Shown: in pieces, positions 1-6,571 of the stretch | Position numbering within the stretch: the first letter of the stretch is position 1 | Layout of the letters: each line of letters starts with the position of its first letter | Assembly: GCA_029256565.1 (NCBI GenBank) | Contig: JAQSXQ010000010.1 | Coordinates: 1-14,502 of the forward strand | DNA from: Mycobacterium sp. | GTDB taxonomy: Bacteria; Actinomycetota; Actinomycetes; Mycobacteriales; Mycobacteriaceae | Direction: 5' to 3' | Length of the DNA: 14,502 nucleotides | Translations under genes and position numbers: made by a program | Notes under the pieces: model-generated | What the model was told of the DNA's origin: nothing | Seen by the model: the letters and a program-made list of their open reading frames with translations, nothing else | The model's database searches: none

Positions 1-660
1 GTGATCGCCCTGCGCGAACCGCACTCCGCCCGCTCGTCGGGGCCGATCCGCATCGCGAAACCCTCGGTGCCGCGCGAGATTCGCGGCGACTTCTGGTTCT
101 CCGCCCTCGGCGTCATCGCGTCGTGGTCGGTGCTGGGCGTGCTGCTCTCGCTCTACCCCGCACTCGCCTCGGCGCAGACCGGCGTGCACAACCTCGTCTT
201 CGGTGGCGCGGTCGTCGGTGCCACGGCCTTCTCGGCGGCCATCGCGCAACTGTTCGCGACCCGCGTGCCCGCACGGCGGGCGGCCATCATCGGCGACGTC
301 GGCATGGCGGTGGCCCTCGGGCTGACGATCCCGGCCCTGGCCACCCACCAGTGGCACCTCGTCCTCGGGGCCGCAGCCCTGCTCGGCGCGACGTTCGGGC
401 TCAGCTTCGGCGGGTCGCTGCGGCACCTGTCGAACGTCGTGCCCGCCGACCGCCGCGGCGAGACCATGTCGGCGTACTACCTGCTCGCGTACACGGCGAT
501 GGCGGTCCCGACGCTCGTCGCGGGTTGGGCGGCAACGCAATGGGAACTCGGCGCCGTGTTCCCGTGGTTCGCCGGCGCCGTCGGCGTGGCCTGCATCGCC
601 GCGGCGGTGGTCGGCGCAGTCAGTACGCGACGCGCGGCCAAGGTCGATCTGAGCGGCTAG
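1..660 (+). CDS. MFS transporter, C-terminal half (5' end outside window)
   Basis: The reading frame is open at the left edge, so the GTG at base 1 is probably an internal codon. The visible 219 residues hold about six hydrophobic helices (roughly 31-52, 63-84, 93-113, 120-140, 157-178 and 186-206), separated by short basic loops such as TRVPARR (87-93) and VPADRRGE (147-154). Six helices with this loop pattern match the C-terminal half of a 12-helix major facilitator superfamily permease of the inner membrane. The N-terminal half is missing, so substrate and direction of transport cannot be read; a sugar or drug exporter is possible. The gene converges on rel and shares its last four bases with the end of rel. 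A small Pro/Ser-rich stretch before the first helix would be the central cytoplasmic loop. The family call is fairly sure; the function is not. Confidence 0.75.
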   Translation: MIALREPHSARSSGPIRIAKPSVPREIRGDFWFSALGVIASWSVLGVLLSLYPALASAQTGVHNLVFGGAVVGATAFSAAIAQLFATRVPARRAAIIGDVGMAVALGLTIPALATHQWHLVLGAAALLGATFGLSFGGSLRHLSNVVPADRRGETMSAYYLLAYTAMAVPTLVAGWAATQWELGAVFPWFAGAVGVACIAAAVVGAVSTRRAAKVDLSG

Positions 661-2996
661 GCCGCCGACGTCACGCGGTAGACGTCGAACACGCCCTCCA
701 CGTTGCGCACCACGTTCAGGACGTGGCCGAGGTGCTTGGGGTCGCCCATCTCGAAGGTGAACCGGCTGATCGCCACGCGGTCGTTCGACGTGGTGACCGA
801 CGCCGAGAGGATGTTGACCTTCTCGTCGGCCAGCACCCGCGTCACGTCCGACAGCAGCCGGTGCCGGTCCAGCGCCTCGACCTGAATGGCGACCAGGAAC
901 ACCGACGACGGGCCTGGCGCCCACTTCACGTCGATGAGGCGCTCCGACTGCTGCTGCAGCGATTCGGCATTCGTGCAGTCGGTGCGGTGCACGCTGACAC
1001 CGCCGCCGCGCGTCACGAAGCCCATGATGTTGTCGCCAGGCACCGGCGTACAACACTTGGCCAGCTTGGTCAGCACGCCTGCCGCACCGGGGACCGACAC
1101 GCCGACGTCGTCGCTGGTGCGCTGGCGCACCGGCATCGTCGCGGGAGTCGACCGCTCGGCGATCTCGTCCTCGGCCTCCTCGTCACCACCGAGCTGGGCC
1201 ACCAGGCGCTGCACCACGTGCCGCGCCGAGACGTGCCCCTCGCCGACCGCGGTGTACAGCGCGGAGACGTCGGTGTACCGCAGCTCGCGCGCCAGCGCGG
1301 CCATCGACTCGGCATTCACCAAGCGCTGCAACGGAAGTCCACCGCGGCGCACCTCGCGCGCGATGGAGTCCTTGCCCGAGTCGAGCGCCTCCTCGCGGCG
1401 CTCCTTGGCGAACCACTGCCGGATCTTGGCCTTCGCGCGCGGCGACACCACGAACGTCTGCCAATCCCGCGACGGGCCCGCGTTGGGCGCCTTCGAGGTG
1501 AACACCTCGACCGCCTCACCGTTCTCGAGCTTGCGTTCGAGTGCGACGAGCCTGCCGTTCACCCGCGCTCCGATGCAGCGGTGCCCCACCTCGGTGTGCA
1601 CGGCGTAGGCGAAGTCGACCGGCGTCGAACCCGTGGGCAGCGTGATGACGTCACCCTTGGGGGTGAACACGAAGATCTCCTGCACCGCAAGGTCGTAACG
1701 CAGCGACTCGAGGAACTCGCCGGGATCGGCGGCCTCTCGCTGCCAGTCCAGCAGTTGCCGCATCCACGCCATGTCGTCGATCTCGGCGGCGGCATTGGTG
1801 GCCGGTAAACCGTTGCGGCCCTTGGCCTCCTTGTACCGCCAGTGCGCGGCGATGCCGAACTCGGCGGTCTTGTGCATCTCCTGCGTGCGGAGCTGCACCT
1901 CCAGCGGCTTGCCCTCGGGGCCGATCACGGTCGTGTGCAGCGACTGGTAGACGCCGTACCGGGGCTGGGCGATGTAGTCCTTGAACCGGCCCGCCATCGG
2001 CTGCCACAGCGAGTGCACGACGCCGACGGCCGCGTAGCAGTCGCGTATCTCGTCGCACAGGATGCGGACGCCGACCAGGTCGTGGATGTCGTCGAAGTCG
2101 CGGCCCTTGACGATCATCTTCTGGTAGATCGACCAGTAGTGCTTGGGCCTGCCCTCGACGACCGCGCTGATCTTCGAGGCGTTCAGCGACGCGATGATCT
2201 CGCCGCGCACCTTCGCCAGGTACGTGTCGCGCGACGGCGCCCGGTCGGCGACCAGCCGCACGATCTCCTCGTACTTCTTCGGATGCAGGATCGCGAACGA
2301 CAGGTCCTCGAGTTCCCACTTGACCGTCGCCATCCCGAGCCGGTGGGCCAGCGGAGCGATCACCTCGAGCGTCTCGCGCGCCTTGCGGGCCTGCTTCTCC
2401 GGCGGCAGGAACCGCATCGTGCGCATGTTGTGCAGCCGGTCGGCGACCTTGATCACCAGCACGCGCGGATCGCGTGCCATCGCGATGATCATCTTGCGGA
2501 TGGTCTCGCCCTCGGCGGCCGAACCCAGCGCGACCTTGTCCAGCTTGGTGACGCCGTCGACGAGGTGGCCGACCTCGGTGCCGAACTCGGCGGTCAGCGC
2601 CTCCAGCGTGTAGCCGGTGTCCTCGACCGTGTCGTGCAGCAGCGCGGCGATGAGCGTCGTGGTGTCCATGCCCAGTTCGGCGAGGATGTTCGCGACGGCC
2701 AGCGGATGGGTGATGTACGGGTCGCCAGAGCGGCGCATCTGATCGGCGTGCCGCTGCTCGGCCACCTCGTAGGCACGCTGCAGCAGCGTGAGGTTGGCCT
2801 TCGGGTAGAACTCCTTGTGCACCGCGACCAGCGGCTCGAGCACGGGGTTCACCGCGCTGCGCTGCGCGGTCATGCGGCGCGCGAGCCTGGCCCGCACGCG
2901 CCGTGACGCGCTGGAGGTCGACTTGGGCGGGTCGGCGGCGTCGGCCGGGATGACCGGCATCGGTTGCGTCTGCGTCAGGGCATGATCGTCAGCCAC
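657..2996 (-). CDS. relA: Bifunctional (p)ppGpp synthetase/hydrolase Rel (RelA/SpoT homolog)
   Basis: Makes pppGpp/ppGpp from ATP plus GTP/GDP and hydrolyses it, the core of the stringent response. The protein has 779 residues, typical for long mycobacterial Rel (about 790). Domains in order: HD hydrolase about 70-215 with metal ligands H97, H121-D122, E125-D126, D186 and N190; synthetase about 250-390 with D306 and E366 (in LEVQLRT); TGS about 438-500; helical region; zinc-finger-like domain with C648-C649, H670 and C674; ACT domain about 698-776. The synthetase carries RFKD (337-340), the RXKD signature of bifunctional enzymes, rather than EXDD of synthesis-only RelA. All hydrolase residues are present, so both activities are expected. 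The GTG start is fixed by a strong AGGAGG seven bases upstream. It follows apt after 103 bp and may have its own promoter there. Confidence 0.97.
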   Translation of the reverse strand: MADDHALTQTQPMPVIPADAADPPKSTSSASRRVRARLARRMTAQRSAVNPVLEPLVAVHKEFYPKANLTLLQRAYEVAEQRHADQMRRSGDPYITHPLAVANILAELGMDTTTLIAALLHDTVEDTGYTLEALTAEFGTEVGHLVDGVTKLDKVALGSAAEGETIRKMIIAMARDPRVLVIKVADRLHNMRTMRFLPPEKQARKARETLEVIAPLAHRLGMATVKWELEDLSFAILHPKKYEEIVRLVADRAPSRDTYLAKVRGEIIASLNASKISAVVEGRPKHYWSIYQKMIVKGRDFDDIHDLVGVRILCDEIRDCYAAVGVVHSLWQPMAGRFKDYIAQPRYGVYQSLHTTVIGPEGKPLEVQLRTQEMHKTAEFGIAAHWRYKEAKGRNGLPATNAAAEIDDMAWMRQLLDWQREAADPGEFLESLRYDLAVQEIFVFTPKGDVITLPTGSTPVDFAYAVHTEVGHRCIGARVNGRLVALERKLENGEAVEVFTSKAPNAGPSRDWQTFVVSPRAKAKIRQWFAKERREEALDSGKDSIAREVRRGGLPLQRLVNAESMAALARELRYTDVSALYTAVGEGHVSARHVVQRLVAQLGGDEEAEDEIAERSTPATMPVRQRTSDDVGVSVPGAAGVLTKLAKCCTPVPGDNIMGFVTRGGGVSVHRTDCTNAESLQQQSERLIDVKWAPGPSSVFLVAIQVEALDRHRLLSDVTRVLADEKVNILSASVTTSNDRVAISRFTFEMGDPKHLGHVLNVVRNVEGVFDVYRVTSAA

Positions 2997-3000
2997 GTCA

Positions 3001-3009
3001 CCACCTCCT
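3001..3009 (-). promoter_or_regulatory. Strong ribosome binding site of rel
   Basis: Read on the minus strand this is AGGAGGTGG. Its AGGAGG core lies seven bases before the GTG at 2996. It is among the best Shine-Dalgarno matches in the window and decides the non-ATG start of rel. Confidence 0.75.
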
Positions 3010-3048
3010 GACCTCTGCCGGCATCTCGAGGATATCCCTCAGTCTGCG

Positions 3049-3105
3049 CTGCTATTCGCGCGAGCGCTCATCGGTGCAATCTGCTCTTCGCGCGAGCGCT
3101 CATCG
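3049..3105 (-). repeat. Two tandem copies of a 25-bp repeat in the apt-rel gap
   Basis: Copies lie at 3049-3073 and 3081-3105, a period of 32 bp, and differ at one base (3054 against 3086). Each holds the 19-bp core TTCGCGCGAGCGCTCATCG, which includes the perfect palindrome GAGCGCTC. The copy at 3081-3105 covers the apt stop codon (TGA, 3102-3100). The rest of the 103-bp gap holds a possible rel -10 hexamer, TATCCT, at 3034-3029 on the minus strand, with no convincing -35. Confidence 0.8.
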
Positions 3106-3648
3106 CACCACCGTCAGGCTCGTCACCTTCAACGGACCCACGACCTCGCGCCCACCGAGCGCCTCCAACTCGAGCAGCACCGCGGCGCCCACGACGATCG
3201 CGCCCGCCCGCTCCAGCAGCTTCACCGTCGCCGCCACCGTGCCGCCGGTCGCGAGCACGTCGTCGATCACCAGAACGCGCTTGCCGGTCAGATCGATTCC
3301 ATCGGCGGGTATCTCCAGCGTGGCGGTGCCGTATTCGAGGGTGTAGGTCTCGCTGAACACCGGCGGCGGCAGCTTGCCGCCCTTGCGCACCGCCAGCACG
3401 CCCGTGCCGAGCCTGATCGCGACCGCCGCCCCCAGCAGGAACCCACGGGCATCGATGCCTGCCACCATGTCGCAGCCGTCGGCGACCGCTGCGAGTGCCT
3501 CGGTGACCGTCGCCAGCCCCGCCGGGTCGGCGAGCACGGGCGTCAGGTCCTTGAACTGGATGCCCGGCTCGGGGAAGTCGGCGACCTCCCGGGTCAGCGA
3601 CGCGATGGCCCGGGCCGCCGCCGAGGCGCCCGCCTGCTCATCGCTCAC
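3100..3648 (-). CDS. apt: Adenine phosphoribosyltransferase
   Basis: Cytoplasmic purine-salvage enzyme: adenine plus PRPP gives AMP and pyrophosphate. The frame could extend to 3690, but that would overlap the upstream gene by 46 bp. The GTG at 3648 overlaps the upstream TGA as GTGA and gives 182 residues, the normal length for the family (170-185). Visible motifs are FPEPGIQFKDLTP (25-37), the AGIDARGF segment (63-70), the RKGGKLP loop (88-94), YTLEYG (102-107) and the PRPP-binding loop VLVIDDVLATGGT (125-137). No good Shine-Dalgarno precedes the GTG, so translation probably depends on re-initiation after the lipoprotein gene. It sits between that gene and rel. AMP is a product of Rel synthesis from ATP and adenylate pools feed (p)ppGpp, but a functional link is only inferred. 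The last codons and stop fall in a repeat copy. Confidence 0.95.
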   Translation of the reverse strand: MSDEQAGASAAARAIASLTREVADFPEPGIQFKDLTPVLADPAGLATVTEALAAVADGCDMVAGIDARGFLLGAAVAIRLGTGVLAVRKGGKLPPPVFSETYTLEYGTATLEIPADGIDLTGKRVLVIDDVLATGGTVAATVKLLERAGAIVVGAAVLLELEALGGREVVGPLKVTSLTVVR

Positions 3649-5303
3649 GATTCCAGCGCCCAGCGGTCCATGTTCCAGCCGGCGCCCCAACGGGTCGGAT
3701 TGCTACTCACGGCGTCCATCTTGGTCGACACCAGCAGCATGCGCTGCTGGCGGTACAGCGGAAGCGTCGGCATGCCGTCCCACAGCACGCGACTTCCCTC
3801 GCCGAGCAGGCGTGCGGACTCCTTCGGATCGGCGGTGACGGCCAGCGCACCGATGATCCCGTCGATCTGCTCGTTGGAGTATCCCGAGAGGTTGTTCCCG
3901 TTGCCGGTGTGTAGTTCATAGGCGTCCATCGCCGACGATCCCGTGGAGCCACTGCCCACCGCTCCCCCGGTGCTCGCCAGCAGCGCGTCGATCTGACCGT
4001 CGCGCAGCGCCTGCGGCCCCACCCCGTCGCCCGCGGCGTCCTCCACCACGATCCCGGCCGGCTCGCAGGCCTTGGCGATCGTCCCTGCGATCGCGGCCAG
4101 GCGGGCGTTGGGAGTCTGGTAGCCCAGTCGCACGGTGAGCGGCCTGCCCCCGATGGCGTCGCGTGCGGCGCCCGGGTTGGCGACGACGAATTGCTCTGCA
4201 CCGCCGCCGTTCTCGGCCGCGGTGATCGAATCCTCGGCCGCGGGGTTGAGCCTGTTGTTGGCGATCGGCACCTCGGCGTTACGGGCGATCACGTCGCGCG
4301 GCGTGCACAACGCCAGCGCCCGGCGCGCCACGGGGTCGGCCACCGATCCCCTTGCGCCGAAGATGATCTGCTCGATGCCGGCGGACGGCGCGTCCGTGCG
4401 GGCGTAGTCGTCGGACAGCGTGAGCGTGCCCGAGGAACCGGCGGCGACGTCCACGACGTCGTAGAACCCCTCGTTGACGCGGTCCTGGATGTCGGCGCCG
4501 CGGGGCCACACCGTGATCTCGGCGGTGACGGGCTTGGCGCCCCACCACTTGTCGTTGGCGACCAGGACCACCGCGCCGTCGTCGGTCACGGCGTCGAGCT
4601 TGTACGGGCCCGACGACGGGAACTTCTTCAGGTCGACGTCCGGCTTGAGGTTCCACGTCTGATTCCACGCGGTGGCGATGCGGTCGACGGTCGGTTGGTC
4701 CCCGGCCTGCAGCGCCGTGGTGACCCCGCCGTCGCCGAGACCGAGTTCGTCGGCGAGGACGTGCGACGGCATCATCGAGGTCGCGGCGAACAGCTGCCCG
4801 TAGTCGACGAAACCGCGATCCTGGGCGAACGTCACCCTGGCCTTCTTCTGCCCCGGAGCGCAGTCGATGGACGCGATGTCGCCGTAGCCGGCCCGGTTGG
4901 CGGCGTCGAAGCCGGGGAACCGGCCGGACTGCGCGGCCCAGGCGAGCACCATGTCGTCGCACGTGATCGGCTTGCCGTCGGAGTAGACCGCGCTGTCGCT
5001 GATCTCGTAGTCGAGCACCTGCGGGCTGCGTCCCACGACCGAGATGGACCCGAAGTCACGGTCGCCGACGATCTGCCCCTCGGGCCCGTGGTAGTTGAAC
5101 CCAGTCAGGACGCGCGAGAACGCCTGCGGCCCACCGGATGCGGCGCCGGCCACGGTGTTGGTGTTGTAGGTGACCAGCGTGCCGTCGACGGCGTAGTCGA
5201 TCTGATCGGCCGTGCTTCCCGAGCACGACGCGGCCAGCCCGGCGACGAGTGACAGCGTGGCTGCGAGGATCGCAGTTCGCCGGAAGCGGGCAGCCATCGC
5301 CAC
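3645..5303 (-). CDS. Solute-binding lipoprotein, ABC peptide-type family 5 (resembles Rv2585c)
   Basis: Predicted exported lipoprotein of 552 residues, the usual size for family-5 (DppA/OppA-like) solute-binding proteins. Residues 6-9 are basic (RFRR), a hydrophobic stretch follows (11-25), and a lipobox-like AASC ends at C27. The -3 residue is Ala with Leu at -4, a slightly relaxed lipobox. Family-type segments include VYSDGKPITCDD (106-117), FPSSGPYKL (228-236) and the NDKWWG motif (250-255). From memory the sequence closely resembles M. tuberculosis Rv2585c. No permease or ATPase gene is adjacent, so the ligand and transport partner cannot be named. The GTG at 5303 directly follows the secF stop (TAG, 5306-5304); an in-frame ATG two codons later (5297) is an alternative. 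The gene's own TGA overlaps the apt GTG. As a Sec-exported lipoprotein beside secDF it may use that machinery. Confidence 0.9.
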   Translation of the reverse strand: MAMAARFRRTAILAATLSLVAGLAASCSGSTADQIDYAVDGTLVTYNTNTVAGAASGGPQAFSRVLTGFNYHGPEGQIVGDRDFGSISVVGRSPQVLDYEISDSAVYSDGKPITCDDMVLAWAAQSGRFPGFDAANRAGYGDIASIDCAPGQKKARVTFAQDRGFVDYGQLFAATSMMPSHVLADELGLGDGGVTTALQAGDQPTVDRIATAWNQTWNLKPDVDLKKFPSSGPYKLDAVTDDGAVVLVANDKWWGAKPVTAEITVWPRGADIQDRVNEGFYDVVDVAAGSSGTLTLSDDYARTDAPSAGIEQIIFGARGSVADPVARRALALCTPRDVIARNAEVPIANNRLNPAAEDSITAAENGGGAEQFVVANPGAARDAIGGRPLTVRLGYQTPNARLAAIAGTIAKACEPAGIVVEDAAGDGVGPQALRDGQIDALLASTGGAVGSGSTGSSAMDAYELHTGNGNNLSGYSNEQIDGIIGALAVTADPKESARLLGEGSRVLWDGMPTLPLYRQQRMLLVSTKMDAVSSNPTRWGAGWNMDRWALES

Positions 5304-6569
5304 CTACCGCCTGGGGCTCCGCTTGCCCGAGGGACGTCCGGTCGGACGGGTCGGCTTGACGCCGGGTGCCGGCTTGTCCGGGGCGATCGCCACCGGTGCG
5401 GACGCCGCCACCGACGCCGGCTCGACGGCGCCGCCCGACTCCACCGAGGCGGCGGCCTTGGCCGAGGCGCCCTTCCTCCGGTTCATCACCCGTCGGGTGT
5501 GGTTGCGGACCAGTTCGGTGCGTTCACGCATCGTCACCAGCAGCGGGGTCGCGAAGTAGATCGACGAGTAGGTGCCGACGATGACGCCCACCAGCTGCAC
5601 CAGCGCCAGGTCCTGCAGCGTGCCGACGCCGAGCAGCCACACCGCGATCACCATGAGCGCGAGGATCGGGAGCACCGAGATGACGCTGGTGTTGATCGAC
5701 CGCATGAACGTCTGGTTGATCGCGAGGTTCGCCTGTTCGCCGAACGTGCGTCTGGTGGTGTGCTCGAACCCGCTGGTGTTCTCCTCCACCTTGTCGAACA
5801 CGATCACGGTGTCGTAGAGCGAGAAGCCGAGGATGGTCAGCAGACCGATGACCGTGGCGGGCGTCACCTCGAACCCGACGAGCGAGTAGACCCCCGCAGT
5901 GATCACGAGGTCGAACACCAGCGCGGCCAGCGCCGCGGCGGCCATGTACCGCTCGTAGCGCAGAGTGATGTAGATGGTCACGATGACCAGGAAGACGACC
6001 AGCGCGATGAGCGCCTTCTGGGTGATCTGCCCACCCCAGGTCTCGGACACCGCGGAGTCGCTGATGAGCTGCTTGCTGGGCTGGCCGTCGCCGCCCTTGG
6101 GCTGGAACGCGTCGAACAGTGCGTTGCGCAGGTCCTCGGTCTGGTTGTTGTCCAGTGTCTCCGAACGGATCTGCACGGTCGCCGACGCGCCGTTGCCGAC
6201 GACCACGACGGACTCCGGCGGCGTGCCGATGGTGTCGTTGAACACCGTCTCGACCTGTTCGGTGGTCACCGCGCCCTGGGCGCCTTGCGCAGGCATCGAC
6301 ACCTTGGTGCCACCTTCGAAGTCGATGCCGAAGGTGAAGCCGCGCAGCAGGATGCTGAGTAGGGCGATGGCGACGAGGGCCCCGCTGATGATGAACCACA
6401 TCTTGCGCTTGCCGATGACGTCGAACGCGCCGGTGCCGGTGTAGAGGCGGATGAAGAAGCCGTGCTTCGGCGCGGCTCCCGCAGCACCCAGCTCGGCTCC
6501 GGTGGATGCCACGTCTACGTCGGTGGTGTCGTCGATGGTCTGGTCCTCGGATTTCCCGTGCTTGGACAT
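5304..6569 (-). CDS. secF: Protein translocase subunit SecF
   Basis: Inner-membrane partner of SecD; the SecDF complex uses the proton-motive force to help preproteins move through SecYEG. The frame runs back to 6698, but the first 43 codons lie inside the end of secD. ATG 6569 is chosen because it follows the secD stop by two bases and has a purine-rich GGGGGTGAAG upstream. That gives 421 residues. Visible: first membrane helix 57-75; SecF signature FGIDFEGGT (80-88); periplasmic domain about 90-180; helices about 184-203, 209-232, 237-257, 295-315 and 320-345. LYDTVIVFDKVEEN (251-264) holds D253, the position of the conserved Asp of SecD/SecF proton transfer. The N-terminus (about 50 residues) and the basic, Ala/Pro-rich C-terminus (352-421) are longer than in enteric SecF, as is usual in actinobacteria. 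Confidence 0.96.
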   Translation of the reverse strand: MSKHGKSEDQTIDDTTDVDVASTGAELGAAGAAPKHGFFIRLYTGTGAFDVIGKRKMWFIISGALVAIALLSILLRGFTFGIDFEGGTKVSMPAQGAQGAVTTEQVETVFNDTIGTPPESVVVVGNGASATVQIRSETLDNNQTEDLRNALFDAFQPKGGDGQPSKQLISDSAVSETWGGQITQKALIALVVFLVIVTIYITLRYERYMAAAALAALVFDLVITAGVYSLVGFEVTPATVIGLLTILGFSLYDTVIVFDKVEENTSGFEHTTRRTFGEQANLAINQTFMRSINTSVISVLPILALMVIAVWLLGVGTLQDLALVQLVGVIVGTYSSIYFATPLLVTMRERTELVRNHTRRVMNRRKGASAKAAASVESGGAVEPASVAASAPVAIAPDKPAPGVKPTRPTGRPSGKRSPRR

Positions 6570-6571
6570 GT

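Noticed and set aside
123..1808. Plus-strand 561-residue open frame
   Set aside because: Arg/His-rich translation antisense to rel and overlapping the MFS gene; typical shadow in high-GC DNA.
1842..2906. Plus-strand 354-residue open frame
   Set aside because: Entirely antisense to the conserved rel HD and synthetase domains; composition is of a shadow frame.
3649..3690. Longer apt start
   Set aside because: Would overlap the lipoprotein gene by 46 bp and add residues not seen in the family; GTG 3648 overlaps the stop as GTGA.
4191..5252. Plus-strand 353-residue open frame
   Set aside because: Antisense to the solute-binding lipoprotein, with no recognisable motif or start signal.
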